From positions 101,714-165,713 of the forward strand of contig NZ_BCTL01000006.1 in the NCBI RefSeq assembly GCF_001571265.1: a stretch of DNA of 64,000 nucleotides, read 5' to 3'. Source of the DNA: Cedecea neteri NBRC 105707 = ATCC 33855. GTDB lineage: Bacteria > Pseudomonadota > Gammaproteobacteria > Enterobacterales > Enterobacteriaceae. Positions 48,824 through 58,304 of the stretch are shown here, piece after piece. The first letter of the stretch is position 1, and each line of letters starts with the position of its first letter. Position numbers and translations under genes: made by a program. The notes below the pieces were generated by a model that had not been told where the DNA came from, made no database searches, and was given only the letters and a program-made list of their open reading frames with translations.

Positions 48824-48847
48824 AAAGCGCCGATCGACCGGCGCTTT
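48824..48847. terminator. Terminator between the lipoprotein and DeoR-family gene
   Basis: AAAGCGCCG at 48824-48832 pairs with CGGCGCTTT at 48839-48847. It serves the converging ends of the DUF903 gene and the DeoR-family regulator gene; T-runs are short on both sides. Confidence 0.7.
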
Positions 48848-48864
48848 AACTTTTAGCCGGGTCG

Positions 48865-49626
48865 CTATTCTTCCAGCGCAATCAGGTGGATCCCGGCGTT
48901 ACACCAGGCTTCGGCGTTGTCCGGCAGACGGTCAATCACCAGCGTATCAATGCGTGCCGCAGGGGTAAATTGCGCGAGCGAGGTGTTATCCAGCTTGCTG
49001 TGGTCACAGACGACAATCACCTGACTGGCATGCTCTATCATGCCGCGCTTTGTCTCGGCCAGCATCACGTCGGCCACGCAGGCACCCTGTTTTAGCGACA
49101 GCGAATTCACCCCCATAAACGCTTTATCCACGTTCAGGGTATCCAGCAGCGAGCGGCCGTTAATCGCCACCACGCAGTGATAGCCTTTCTTCACGATACC
49201 GCCCAGCAGGATGGTCTGGATAGACGGGCTGGCTTCGAGTTCGCGGGCAATCTGGTAGTCGTTGGTCACCACGGTCACGTTCTTGCGGTCGCGGATGTGG
49301 CGGGCGATGTGCAGCGTGGTGGTACCGGTATCCAGCACGATGATGTCGCCATCTTCTACCAGCTGCGCCGCGCGCTGGCCGATGCGCTCTTTTGCGCTCT
49401 GGTTCACGACTTCACGGTCGTCCGATGCCTGCTCAAAGCTGGCGCGGGTGCGCAACATGGCGCCGCCGTGGGTGCGGGTCAACATGCCCGTTTCTTCCAG
49501 CTGGCGGAGGTCGGCCCTGATCGTTGCCCCGGAGACGTTGAAAACCTCGCACATCTCGGACACCGCAACTTTCCGTTTTTCCCTGAGGATACTCAGTAAT
49601 TTTTCCTGACGCTCTTCTGCAAACAT
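48865..49626 (-). CDS. DeoR/GlpR-family regulator
   Basis: A 253-residue sugar-operon regulator. The N-terminal helix-turn-helix lies in RKVAVSEMCEVFNVSGATIRADLRQLEE, and TRTHGGAMLR is the DeoR signature. The C-terminal sugar-phosphate-binding domain shows DTGTTTLHIARHI and VVCDHSKLDN. It is the last gene of an operon with the aldolase and FGGY kinase and probably represses it in the absence of a phosphorylated sugar. Confidence 0.88.
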   Translation of the reverse strand: MFAEERQEKLLSILREKRKVAVSEMCEVFNVSGATIRADLRQLEETGMLTRTHGGAMLRTRASFEQASDDREVVNQSAKERIGQRAAQLVEDGDIIVLDTGTTTLHIARHIRDRKNVTVVTNDYQIARELEASPSIQTILLGGIVKKGYHCVVAINGRSLLDTLNVDKAFMGVNSLSLKQGACVADVMLAETKRGMIEHASQVIVVCDHSKLDNTSLAQFTPAARIDTLVIDRLPDNAEAWCNAGIHLIALEE

Positions 49627-49681
49627 TCGACCTCTCTTGTTCCCGCTCTCTGCGGAGCATCACGCCTTATTTTCCCCTGGC

Positions 49682-51211
49682 CTAAAGCTGCGGCGACCCG
49701 CTATCGGGCGCTGGCCCTTCGCTGAGCCCATCCAGCCGGTCATACAGCGGCGCAGCCTGTTGGTAAAGTGTATCAAACACCTCAAAGCACGCCGCATAGT
49801 AGTCCCGAAGCCGTGAGTCAGGGATAATTTCCTTTTCAAAATGAACGGCCTGACGCACGCCGGCGGCAAAATCGGTATACAGACCCACGCCGGTGCCCGC
49901 GATAATACCGCATCCTGTTATGCCATTCTCCTGGTTACGTGTACTTAAAATAGGCAGGTTATAGGCCGAGGCTTTAATTTTTAGCCACAATTCGCTGCGC
50001 GCGCCGCCACCGGAGGCAATCATCCGTTCCGGGTGCTGACCGCACTGGCGCAACTGGTTGAGATTACGCGTAGAGGCAAAGGCGACCCCTTCCAGCACCG
50101 CACGGAAGAGGTGGCCGCGGTGGTGCTTGCGCTGCAGGCCAAAGAATTGCGCCCTTGAGTTGGTGTGGTCGGCCAGGCGTTCTCCCGTCAGGTAAGGCAG
50201 GAACAACAGGCCTTCGGCACCGGGCTTAACCGTTGCCGCCTCGGCCAGCAGATCGGCGTGTGAAAGCTGGTTCTGCGCGATCGCCTGTCTGGCCCACCGC
50301 ACGGCATCCCCGCCCGCATCCAGAATGGTAAAACCGCCCCAGGCCGGATTGGCCAGGTGCAGATTATTGATGCGGGTGTGAAGCAGCGGCTGTCTGGCAA
50401 CGACCGTTAACAATGTTGAGGTGCCGGTGGAATCCGAGGCTGTTCCCGGCTGGTAAACACCGGAGCCCAGCAGCGTGGCGGCCATGTCCGAGGTACCGGC
50501 AACGACAGGTATGCCAGCAGGTAAGCCGGTAAGCGCCGCCGCCTGAGGGCTAACCTCGCCAATCACGTCGCTGGACAGGTAAAGCGGTGGCAGCTGGCCA
50601 GCCTTCAGCCCGAAGCGTTCCAGCGCTTGCGAGGACCAACTGAGGGTGGCGCTGTCCATCAGGTAGTAGCAGGAGGCTTCGCTGTAGTCGGTGGCATAAA
50701 CGCCGGTCAGCATGAAGTTGATGTAATCTTTCGGCATCAGCACCATGGCTACCCGCGCCCAGCTTTCCGGGCAGTTTTCCCGCCACCAGGCTAGTTTGAA
50801 AGCGGGCCAGGCCGCGGTGGGCGGGTTGTTTAGCCGGGTGAGCCATTTCTCTTCCCCATCACGGGCGATAAAAGCGTCAACCTGTGGCTGGCTGCGCTTG
50901 TCGTTCCAGAGCAGGGCTTTATCCGCGACCAGTTCGCCGTCGGCATCCAGTAAGACCGTGCCGTGCATCTGGCCGCAGACACCGATGGCGGCGATGCGTG
51001 AACGCTGATCCGCGAAGCGGTGCAGGACTTCGTGGAGGCATTCACATGCTGAACGCCACCACAGCGACGGGGCCTGTTCCGACCAGCCAGCCTGCGGGGT
51101 GGTCTGGTCATATTCACGCTGAGCAAAGCCAATCAGCTCGCCGGTCTGAGCCAGCAGGGCGGCCCTGGCGCTGCCTGTGCCGACGTCAATCGTCAGTATT
51201 CTGTCTTTCAT
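49682..51211 (-). CDS. FGGY-family carbohydrate kinase, xylulokinase-like
   Basis: A 509-residue ASKHA kinase. LTIDVGTGSARAALLAQTG is the N-terminal phosphate loop. GVCGQMHGTVLLD, DSTGTSTLLTVV and ASGGGARSELWLKIKASAYN are FGGY motifs. The substrate is a pentulose or related sugar or polyol; the exact one is not clear. It lies between the aldolase and DeoR-family genes in one operon. Confidence 0.87.
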   Translation of the reverse strand: MKDRILTIDVGTGSARAALLAQTGELIGFAQREYDQTTPQAGWSEQAPSLWWRSACECLHEVLHRFADQRSRIAAIGVCGQMHGTVLLDADGELVADKALLWNDKRSQPQVDAFIARDGEEKWLTRLNNPPTAAWPAFKLAWWRENCPESWARVAMVLMPKDYINFMLTGVYATDYSEASCYYLMDSATLSWSSQALERFGLKAGQLPPLYLSSDVIGEVSPQAAALTGLPAGIPVVAGTSDMAATLLGSGVYQPGTASDSTGTSTLLTVVARQPLLHTRINNLHLANPAWGGFTILDAGGDAVRWARQAIAQNQLSHADLLAEAATVKPGAEGLLFLPYLTGERLADHTNSRAQFFGLQRKHHRGHLFRAVLEGVAFASTRNLNQLRQCGQHPERMIASGGGARSELWLKIKASAYNLPILSTRNQENGITGCGIIAGTGVGLYTDFAAGVRQAVHFEKEIIPDSRLRDYYAACFEVFDTLYQQAAPLYDRLDGLSEGPAPDSGSPQL

Positions 51212-51258
51212 GTTGGGCTCCGTGAACGGGAGAAGGCGGGCTTCCCGCCCGCGATTTT

Positions 51259-51972
51259 TTAGTTATCGTTTAATTCCGGGAACAGGCCTGGATCCTGTTC
51301 AAGCTGGGCCAGGACTTTGCTGACCGCGCTCTGGCTCATGCCGAAGCGGCGTACGCCCAGGCGATAAAGCGCGCGGACGGTGTCCAGGTCGCGTATGCCG
51401 CCTGCGCCTTTTATCTCAATGCGGCCTTTGAGCTGGTCCGCAATGATGCTGACTTTTTCAGGCGTAGCGCCGGTGGGGGCCCAGCCGGTGGAGGTTTTCA
51501 CCCACTTCATGCCGACTTCCACCGCGATGTCACACACTTTGCGGATTTGCTCTTCGTTCAGGTAATGGGTCTCAAGGATCACTTTCGCCGGGATCGGGGC
51601 GGCGGCTTCCACCACGCGGCGCAGGTCTTCGCGAACATAATCGAAGTCCCCGGACAGCACTTTGCCGATGTTCACCACCATGTCGACTTCCCTCGCGCCG
51701 TCGGTAATCAGCTGGCGAACTTCCTGCACTTTGATGTCGGTCGCGTGGCCGCCACCGGGGAAGCCAACGGGGCCGCCAATCATCACTTCGCCGCGTCCTT
51801 GCTCTGGCAGCAGGGTGCTAAGAAAACGCGTCCAGCACGGCAAAACATGCACCGAAATAATGTTGTAGCGGCTGGCCAGCTCCGCACAGGCGCGAACGTC
51901 TGCTTCTGTGTTGGTTGCCTGCACGGCGCTCAGGTCGATCAGGCGGGCAAAACGGCGGGTTGTCTCATTCAT
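51259..51972 (-). CDS. Deoxyribose-phosphate aldolase family (DeoC-like)
   Basis: A 237-residue class I aldolase with a TIM barrel. The catalytic residues are seen in EVDMVVNIGK (Asp), WVKTSTGW (Schiff-base Lys) and IEIKGAGGIRD (Lys). DeoC enzymes split 2-deoxyribose 5-phosphate to glyceraldehyde 3-phosphate and acetaldehyde. Enterobacteria usually carry another deoC in the deoCABD operon, so this copy is probably dedicated to the sugar handled by this locus. It is the first gene of the minus-strand operon. Confidence 0.83.
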   Translation of the reverse strand: MNETTRRFARLIDLSAVQATNTEADVRACAELASRYNIISVHVLPCWTRFLSTLLPEQGRGEVMIGGPVGFPGGGHATDIKVQEVRQLITDGAREVDMVVNIGKVLSGDFDYVREDLRRVVEAAAPIPAKVILETHYLNEEQIRKVCDIAVEVGMKWVKTSTGWAPTGATPEKVSIIADQLKGRIEIKGAGGIRDLDTVRALYRLGVRRFGMSQSAVSKVLAQLEQDPGLFPELNDN

Positions 51973-52060
51973 CTCTTAATCCTGTTTTTGCTTTCAATTG
52001 GTTTCATATTTCACGATTTATTGCGCTCAATAGATTAAAAAGGCTATTAAGTGAAAATAA

Positions 52061-52076
52061 TGTGATCAATTGAACA
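52061..52076. promoter_or_regulatory. Possible CRP site in the divergent promoter region
   Basis: TGTGATCAATTGAACA has a perfect left half (TGTGA) and a 3-of-5 right half of the CRP consensus. It lies in the 399-bp divergent region 51973-52371 of the sugar locus, where catabolite control would be expected. Confidence 0.35.
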
Positions 52077-52140
52077 TTATTTTATTTTCATTTGTTTTTA
52101 ATTATTGGCGGGCAGTTAGCGCGGAATAAAGTGCGTCGGG

Positions 52141-52193
52141 CGTAAACGGTCATAAACGGGCAAAAACGGTTGGTTGCATTCATTTCCGTTTAT
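52141..52193. promoter_or_regulatory. Ten-base-phased repeat array, likely DeoR-type operator
   Basis: Three consecutive 10-mers CGTAAACGGT, CATAAACGGG and CAAAAACGGT start at 52141, 52151 and 52161, so the AAACGG core recurs on the same helical face. An inverted copy, CCGTTTAT, lies at 52186-52193. DeoR/GlpR regulators commonly bind such repeats. It sits between the two divergent operons, each of which encodes a DeoR-family protein. Confidence 0.6.
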
Positions 52194-52371
52194 TTTTGTT
52201 TTTGACCGAATGCGTGATTGAGCGAAGGGAGAGCCGGGTCGGCTGGCATTAAAAATGCGAGCCAGAGCACATTTTCATCGAGGCAATAGGCCGCTATTAG
52301 CCGACAGAGCCTGGCTCGCAATCGGCGATGCCGGAAACCAGTAATCTGATTTTGCACTTCAGGAGGCACCT

Positions 52372-53172
52372 ATGTTACCGCTGGAACGTCACCGTTTAAT
52401 CCTGCAACTGCTCGGGCAGCAAGGCGTGATGCGGGTGAATGATATCGCTGCCGCATCCGGCGTTTCCCGTGAAACGGTGCGCCGTGACCTCAGCGAACTG
52501 CAGCGCAGAGGGATGCTCAGCCGCAGTCATGGCGGCGCACTGGTAGCCGAGAATGCCCTACCGATAAGCATTCTGGCCCCGCAGGGCGTGCCGGTTCAGG
52601 ATGCGCAGGGCAGCTTCCGTCAGCGAACGCTGCTGAACAGCGAAGCCAAGATGCGCATTGCCCGTAAGGCGCTGAGACTACTGCAACCGGGAGACACCGT
52701 TTTGCTCGACGGTAGCAGCAGCAGTTGGTTCCTTGCGCGTCAGCTGCCGGAGATGGCGCTGACCGTCATTACCCCGTCAGTGAGCATTGTGCAGACGTTA
52801 ATGAGCCGCCGCTCTCTGCGCGTGGTGGGGCTGGGTGGGGAGCTGTCGGCGAGCGAAGAGGCTTTTTTCGGCGAAACAACGGCCAGAATGCTGCTCGAGC
52901 ATCCCATCGAGACGCTGTTTTTCTCGTGCCAGGGGCTGGAGCGCGACAGTGGGCTGTATGCCGGCAGCGAGGCGCACGCAGCGCTGCTCAAGCAGATGAT
53001 TATTCATGCTCGCAAGGTGGTCGCGCTGATGGACGGCAGCAAGCTCGGACGTTTAGGCGTGGCCCGTGTCGGAGGACTGGGGGATCTGGACTGGCTGATT
53101 ACCGAGCCCTTTAACGATCCGCTGCTCGAAAAGGAGATGACCTGGCATAACGTCGGGGTGCAGATCGCCTGA
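52372..53172 (+). CDS. DeoR/GlpR-family regulator
   Basis: A 266-residue DeoR-family protein that is clearly different from the one at 48865-49626. The helix-turn-helix lies in VMRVNDIAAASGVSRETVRRDLSELQ, and SRSHGGALV is the signature. The C-terminal sugar-phosphate domain includes DGSSSSWFLARQLPE and VALMDGSKLGR. AGGAGG precedes the ATG. It heads the plus-strand operon of the sugar locus. The 105-bp gap to the epimerase gene contains two short hairpins but no strong terminator. Confidence 0.88.
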   Translation: MLPLERHRLILQLLGQQGVMRVNDIAAASGVSRETVRRDLSELQRRGMLSRSHGGALVAENALPISILAPQGVPVQDAQGSFRQRTLLNSEAKMRIARKALRLLQPGDTVLLDGSSSSWFLARQLPEMALTVITPSVSIVQTLMSRRSLRVVGLGGELSASEEAFFGETTARMLLEHPIETLFFSCQGLERDSGLYAGSEAHAALLKQMIIHARKVVALMDGSKLGRLGVARVGGLGDLDWLITEPFNDPLLEKEMTWHNVGVQIA

Positions 53173-53277
53173 GTGCCCGTCATGTCGTGACGGATAAAAA
53201 CCGCACTGTCATTCACACCGCCCGTTCGGTGGGGCCTGACTTTGCCTGAAATCCGACTCTTTTCCAGGAGAAGCGCT

Positions 53278-53964
53278 ATGAAGTATTACATTTCCCCGTC
53301 ACTGATGTGCATGGACATTATGAAAACGGCCGAGCAGCTGCAGGTTCTGAACCAAAAGGCTGACATGCTGCATGTGGACGTGATGGACGGGCACTATGTT
53401 AAAAACCTGGCGCTTTCCGCCGCCTTCGTCGCCCAAATTCGCCCCTACACGACGTTGCCTGTCGACGTCCATTTGATGGTAGAAAACCCGGCCGATTTTA
53501 TTGGGCCGCTGATCGAAGCCGGGGCGGACTCGTTCTCCGTGCATGCCGAAGTCATCAGCCGTGAAGCGTTTCGAATCATTCATACCCTCCGCGATGCCGG
53601 GAAAAAGGTGGGGGTCGTGCTCAACCCGGCCACGCCCGTTGAGGCGCTAAACCATTACCTCCACTTGCTCGACAAAGTCACCGTGATGACCGTCGATCCT
53701 GGCTACGCAGGGCAGCCGTTTATCCCCGAGATGGTGGAGAAAATTGCTCAGCTGCATCGCCTTAAACAGCAGCGCCAGCTTGATTTTCTTATTGAGGTGG
53801 ACGGCTCCTGCAACCGCAATACCTACCGCCAACTGCTGACCGCCGGGGCTCAGGTGCTGATCCTGGGCAGCAGCGGCCTGTTCCGCCCGGATGTGGCGCT
53901 GGAGCAGGCCTGGCAGAACATGACCCGCGATATTGAAGCTGCACTCAGCCCGGCACATGCCTGA
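53278..53964 (+). CDS. Ribulose-phosphate/allulose-6-phosphate 3-epimerase (AlsE-like)
   Basis: A 228-residue TIM-barrel epimerase from the ATG at 53278 (CAGGAG upstream). ISPSLMCMDI, HVDVMDGHYV (metal His and Asp), DVHLMVENP, VMTVDPGYAGQPF and EVDGSC are the full set of active-site and metal motifs. The CMD in the first strand and overall pattern are closer to AlsE (D-allulose 6-phosphate) than to Rpe. Substrate is not proven. Confidence 0.85.
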   Translation: MKYYISPSLMCMDIMKTAEQLQVLNQKADMLHVDVMDGHYVKNLALSAAFVAQIRPYTTLPVDVHLMVENPADFIGPLIEAGADSFSVHAEVISREAFRIIHTLRDAGKKVGVVLNPATPVEALNHYLHLLDKVTVMTVDPGYAGQPFIPEMVEKIAQLHRLKQQRQLDFLIEVDGSCNRNTYRQLLTAGAQVLILGSSGLFRPDVALEQAWQNMTRDIEAALSPAHA

Positions 53965-53975
53965 GGAGAAACGTC

Positions 53976-54917
53976 ATGACAGGAAAAGTTTGTGTATTTG
54001 GCTCGTTCAATTTCGACATGGTCGCCAGGGTGGATCGTTTTCCTGTACCTGGAGAATCGCTGGTTGCTACCGGCAGCATGACCAGCGCCGGCGGGAAGGG
54101 AGCCAACCAGGCCACGGCGGCGCTGAAGGCGGGGGCTAACGTGCATTACATCGGCAAAATTGGGGAGGACACTTTCGGCCAGTTCGCCCGCCGTCACCTG
54201 AAAACCGTCGGCTTTAACGCCATCACGCTGCTGACCACTGATGAAGTGCCCACCGGCAACGCCTTGATCTATGTCGCCGGCAACGAAGCGGAAAACATGA
54301 TTGCCGTCGATCCCGGCGCGAACATGACCGTGACAGACGAAGAAATTACCCAGTGCATTCCGGCGATTAGCTGCGCCGATGTGGTGCTGGTGCAGTTGGA
54401 GAATAACCTTTCAGCGATTCAGCAGGTGATTAACGCAGGTCGCGAGCATGGCGCATTTGTGGTGCTGAACCCCGCGCCTTATCAGCCCGTAGAAGATGCG
54501 CTGCTGGCGAGTGTGGATCTGCTCACGCCAAACGCCACCGAAGCCTGGCTGTTAACGGGCTGCCGGGTCACCGATGCAGACAGCGCGAAGCTTGCCGCCG
54601 ATGCACTCCATGCCAAAGGCGTGGCAAGAGTCATTATCACTCTGGGTGCCGTCGGCGCCCTGCTAAGTGAGGGGGGACAACAAAACGTGATCCCTTGCTT
54701 CCCATCCCACCCCCGCGATACCACCGGCGCCGGGGATGCCTTCAACGGCGCGCTTTGCGCACGTCTGGCCTGCGGAGAGTCTCTCCCTCAGGCCGCCAGA
54801 TTCGCGGCTGCCTATGCCGCGGTCAGCGTTGAGAAACACGGCGCTTCTGCTTTACCAGAGTATCAGGAAGCGCTGGAACGTCTTGCCCTGGCTACCCCGC
54901 ACCATGAGGTAGCGTAA
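53976..54917 (+). CDS. Ribokinase-family (PfkB) sugar kinase
   Basis: A 313-residue PfkB kinase. GSFNFDMVARVDRFPVPGE and SAGGKGANQATAALKAGA are the N-terminal signature. The C-terminal DTTGAGDAFNGALCARLA has the catalytic aspartate and anion hole. Ribose, deoxyribose or a related sugar is the likely substrate; deoxyribokinase would fit with the DeoC-like aldolase. It starts 11 bp after the epimerase gene. Confidence 0.87.
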   Translation: MTGKVCVFGSFNFDMVARVDRFPVPGESLVATGSMTSAGGKGANQATAALKAGANVHYIGKIGEDTFGQFARRHLKTVGFNAITLLTTDEVPTGNALIYVAGNEAENMIAVDPGANMTVTDEEITQCIPAISCADVVLVQLENNLSAIQQVINAGREHGAFVVLNPAPYQPVEDALLASVDLLTPNATEAWLLTGCRVTDADSAKLAADALHAKGVARVIITLGAVGALLSEGGQQNVIPCFPSHPRDTTGAGDAFNGALCARLACGESLPQAARFAAAYAAVSVEKHGASALPEYQEALERLALATPHHEVA

Positions 54918-54956
54918 AAACCTTACCGATAAAATAACCGATTACGGGGACTTCAC

Positions 54957-56285
54957 ATGAGTACTCTGATTAACGATAAAGTGAGCGACAACGTTCACAC
55001 TGAAAAACTGGACACCAGCGCCTATCTCGCCCATACGCCCTGGCTGCAGTTTTTGCTGGTTTGCTGCTTGTTTGCGCTGTGGGGGATGGCCGGAAACCTG
55101 AACGATATCCTGATTGCCCAGTTTAAAAAGGGGTTCGATCTGTCGGATACCCAAACTGCGCTGGTGCAATCTATCTTCTTCCTTGGCTACTTCTTCGTGG
55201 CGCTCCCGGCCGCCGCGCTGATAAAACGCTACTCCTACAAAGCCGCGATTATTACCGGGCTTTGCCTTTACGCGCTGGGCTGCTTCCTGTTTATCCCTGC
55301 CGCAGAGGTCATGACCTACGGTGCGTTCCTTGCCTGCCTGGGCGTCATCGCCTGCGGCCTCTCTTTCCTGGAAACGTCGGCTAATACTTACTCGAGCCTG
55401 CTGGGGCCGATTAAAACGTCCACCCAGCGCATTAACTTCTCGCAGATTTTTAACTCGCTGGGGGTCATTTCCGGGGTGTTAATCGGCCAGATCATGGTGT
55501 TTGGCAAAGATGACCCGAGCCATGAAGAACTGCTAAAAATGCCTGCCGCTGCGGCAGATGCGGCACGTCACCAGATGGTGGGTCAGGTCGTCGGGCCATA
55601 CCTGATTATCGGTTCTGTGCTGGTGGTGCTGGCGCTGATCTTTGTCTTCGTGAAGTTCCCTTCCTGCAAAGGCGACGCGCCAAAGCAGCAGGTTTCTTCC
55701 GAGGGGATGGGCAGCACGCTGCGACGTTTATTCGCGATCCCTCGTTTCCGCCTCGGCGTGTTGTCACAGTTCCTTTATGTGGGTGCTCAGGTTGGGGTGT
55801 GGAGCTTCACCATTCGTTTCGTGCAGCTGGTTCAGCATGGCACCAGCGAACACTCGGCAACTTACTGGTTACTGGCCTCGCTGGTAATTTACGCGGTGGG
55901 TAAAGGCGTTGCGACCTGGCTGATGAATCGTTTGAACCCTGCGCTGCTGCTCGGCGTGTTTGCCTCTGTCGCCACGCTGTTGCTGCTGATTGCCGTGGCC
56001 AGCCACAGCATGTTGGCTGTTTATGCGCTGATTCTGGTGAGCTTCTGTATGGCGCCGTGCTGGCCAACTAACTTTGGCCTGGTGATCAAAGGCATGGGGA
56101 AAGACACCCAGACCGCGGGCTCAATTGTGGTGATGTCGATTATCGGTGGGGCGGTGATCCCGCTGGTGATGGGCGTCATCTCGGACATTAACCACGGTAA
56201 CATGCAGATTGCCTTCCTGGTGCCGCTGCTGTGCTTTGTGTATGTGGGTTTCTACGGCTTCTGGTGCGTAAGGAAGGGGGTATAA
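54957..56285 (+). CDS. FucP-family sugar:H+ symporter
   Basis: A 442-residue MFS transporter of the fucose/galactose/glucose permease family with 12 membrane segments. FALWGMAGNLNDILIAQFKK, QSIFFLGYFFVALPAAALIKRYSYKA and SFLETSANTYSSLLGP are FucP family motifs. DeoP deoxyribose permeases of Salmonella and pathogenic E. coli belong to the same family. It is the carrier of the sugar locus. Confidence 0.88.
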   Translation: MSTLINDKVSDNVHTEKLDTSAYLAHTPWLQFLLVCCLFALWGMAGNLNDILIAQFKKGFDLSDTQTALVQSIFFLGYFFVALPAAALIKRYSYKAAIITGLCLYALGCFLFIPAAEVMTYGAFLACLGVIACGLSFLETSANTYSSLLGPIKTSTQRINFSQIFNSLGVISGVLIGQIMVFGKDDPSHEELLKMPAAAADAARHQMVGQVVGPYLIIGSVLVVLALIFVFVKFPSCKGDAPKQQVSSEGMGSTLRRLFAIPRFRLGVLSQFLYVGAQVGVWSFTIRFVQLVQHGTSEHSATYWLLASLVIYAVGKGVATWLMNRLNPALLLGVFASVATLLLLIAVASHSMLAVYALILVSFCMAPCWPTNFGLVIKGMGKDTQTAGSIVVMSIIGGAVIPLVMGVISDINHGNMQIAFLVPLLCFVYVGFYGFWCVRKGV

Positions 56286-56286
56286 C

Positions 56287-56688
56287 ATGCGCGAACTGGT
56301 GAAACATTTGGCCCATATCGGCTATCAGGTAAGCAATCTTGAGCGTTCGCTGGCCTTCTATCTGCCGCTGGGTTTTGAGGTGAAAAGTCGCTACAGCAAA
56401 ACCGCGTCGATGGGCGAAATTGAAGTGGCCTTTATTGAACTTGGCGGCGTGTTACTTGAGCTGTACCAGCTGCCACAGAGCGAGGGCTTCGATGTGCCAC
56501 GCTGCGGTATTGACCATATTGCGCTTGAGGTGAGTGACCTTCAGGCCGTGGCCGCGCGCCTGGAAACGCTGGGTTATAGGCTGGATGAAGGGCCGGTAAC
56601 GGAATCGTCGCCAATGAATAAGGTGAGTTTTTTACTGATTCGCGGGCCAGATGGCGAAAGGCTGGAGTTTGATCAGACGGCTGCCTGA
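56287..56688 (+). CDS. VOC-family (glyoxalase/epimerase-like) metalloprotein
   Basis: A 133-residue VOC protein with two beta-alpha-beta-beta-beta modules. All four likely metal ligands are present: H in LAHIGYQV, E in LLELYQL, H in GIDHIALEV and E in RLEFDQ. It resembles methylmalonyl-CoA epimerase or glyoxalase I in shape. It starts one base after the FucP-like stop codon, so it belongs to the sugar operon and may isomerise or detoxify an intermediate. Confidence 0.8.
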   Translation: MRELVKHLAHIGYQVSNLERSLAFYLPLGFEVKSRYSKTASMGEIEVAFIELGGVLLELYQLPQSEGFDVPRCGIDHIALEVSDLQAVAARLETLGYRLDEGPVTESSPMNKVSFLLIRGPDGERLEFDQTAA

Positions 56689-56708
56689 TACGAAGGGGTA
56701 CTAAAAGA

Positions 56709-56740
56709 AAACGGCATTCAATTTTGAATGCCGTTGGTCG
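56709..56740. terminator. Terminator between the sugar operon and fdhE
   Basis: ACGGCATTCA and TGAATGCCGT form a 10-bp stem around ATTT, with A residues before and a T-rich stretch (TGGTCGTTTT) after. It lies between converging genes. Confidence 0.75.
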
Positions 56741-56742
56741 TT

Positions 56743-57672
56743 TTATTCGCCTTCGCCAGGGAATAAGAACGGGTTGATACTGCTGCGGGCGAAGCCTTCC
56801 TGCTCCATGCGGGCGTCAAGCACCAGCGAGGCCAGGTCGTCGGCGACGGCTTCAACTTTCGGGTCCTTCTCCTGATAGAGAATCTTCAGGTAGGTGCCGC
56901 AGTCGCCGCAGCTTTCGGCTTTAATCGCCGCCTGTTCGCTGTCCAGCGACCAGTAGTTTAAGTCGCGAGTCTGTTCGCAGTTGCTGCACTTCACGCGCAC
57001 CACATGCCACTCGGTTTCGCACAGGTTGCAGTGCAGATAACGCAGGCCGTTGGTGGTGCCGATGTGTACCATGCTGGCGACCGGGATCGAGCCGCAAACC
57101 GGGCAGAACTGGCGCTGCTCGCCGTACTCTGCTTTGGCTTTGCCGGGAATCAGCGTCGCCATTTGCGCCCAGTAGAGCGACAGCGCGGCCCAGATAAACG
57201 GCGCTTTGTCGCTGCTGACCAACGCGAAGTCGGCGTTGAACAGCGCGGTGGCCATCTCTTCCAGCTCCTGTGAAGAAGCTTTCTCAAGATTTTCAATCAC
57301 CGCTAACGCCGGGCCGTCCATTTCTGGCTTCAGCTCGGCAATCAGCGACTGCAGCAGGCGCTGCCAGTGCGGGTCGCGCGGCAGAACGTGAATGTCCAGC
57401 GGCGGCTTGCCGGTTTTGGCGGCTTCGGCAATCAGGGCGGTTAAATCCATCTCCAGCGGGTGGTCGTACAGCACCACTTCCTGGGCGTGGGCAATCAGCG
57501 CGGCAAAGCGCAGATAGTCGCCCAGCGGGTTGCTGGCAGCCAGCTCGCGCAGGCGTTCAGCGCGGCGGTTGTAGAGATTTTTGAGCCTGGGGAATAATAA
57601 CGGCGGAATCACTTCCGCCGTGCGTTTCTCGCTCTTCTCCAGCTGATCTTGCGGGATTATGCGAATACTCAT
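56743..57672 (-). CDS. fdhE: Formate dehydrogenase accessory protein FdhE
   Basis: A 309-residue rubredoxin-like protein needed to assemble active respiratory formate dehydrogenases. Four CxxC pairs are visible: FCPVCG, HCNLCE, KCSNCE and SCGDCG, which bind iron. It is the last gene of the fdoGHI-fdhE operon and overlaps fdoI by 4 bp. Confidence 0.97.
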   Translation of the reverse strand: MSIRIIPQDQLEKSEKRTAEVIPPLLFPRLKNLYNRRAERLRELAASNPLGDYLRFAALIAHAQEVVLYDHPLEMDLTALIAEAAKTGKPPLDIHVLPRDPHWQRLLQSLIAELKPEMDGPALAVIENLEKASSQELEEMATALFNADFALVSSDKAPFIWAALSLYWAQMATLIPGKAKAEYGEQRQFCPVCGSIPVASMVHIGTTNGLRYLHCNLCETEWHVVRVKCSNCEQTRDLNYWSLDSEQAAIKAESCGDCGTYLKILYQEKDPKVEAVADDLASLVLDARMEQEGFARSSINPFLFPGEGE

Positions 57673-58304
57673 TCAGATGACTTTTCCTGTTTCTGGCGGA
57701 CTTCGCGGTACCATTTCGGGTGATGTTTCTTTGCCCACGTCGTGGTAACCCAGCCCTCCACCATCGCGGTGATGGTGCCTTTTACCCAAAGGGCGGCGTA
57801 AATATGCACCATGATAACCACAATTAACGCTACCGCAGCAAATGAATGCAGCATTAACGCAAATCGAATAACCGGGATAGGGAAGACTGGCGCAAAGTAA
57901 GGACGCCAGATAATCACGCCGCTCGCCAGCAACAGCACCAGGAAAATAATCGCCGCCCAGAACACGCATTTCTGGCCGAAGTTATAACGCCCGGTGTCTC
58001 CCACTTCCTCGTTGACGACGATCTTACGAATATTCTTCGCCCAAAAGATATCATCCCGATTGATTAGGTTGTGGTGCCAGTAACGGAAAAACATGATGAT
58101 AAACGAGGCGAACATCACCACCCCAACGAACGGGTGGAGGATGCGCGCCAGCTGCGGCGTGCCGAGAATGCCCATCAGCCAGTTGAAGGACGGGAAGAAA
58201 AAGCCCAGTCCGCTCACCGCCGCCAGCACGAAGCAGAAGGCGGTGATCCAGTGGTTGATGCGCTCAGGCGCGCTGTAGCGCTGAATGGTCGGTTGCTTTT
58301 TCAT
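57669..58304 (-). CDS. fdoI: Formate dehydrogenase O, cytochrome b556 subunit FdoI
   Basis: A 211-residue inner-membrane subunit with four helices and heme-ligand histidines in the stretches [30 protein letters not shown] and [10 protein letters not shown]. It passes electrons from the FdoH iron-sulfur subunit to quinone. It overlaps fdoH and fdhE by 4 bp each. Confidence 0.96.
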   Translation of the reverse strand: MKKQPTIQRYSAPERINHWITAFCFVLAAVSGLGFFFPSFNWLMGILGTPQLARILHPFVGVVMFASFIIMFFRYWHHNLINRDDIFWAKNIRKIVVNEEVGDTGRYNFGQKCVFWAAIIFLVLLLASGVIIWRPYFAPVFPIPVIRFALMLHSFAAVALIVVIMVHIYAALWVKGTITAMVEGWVTTTWAKKHHPKWYREVRQKQEKSSE

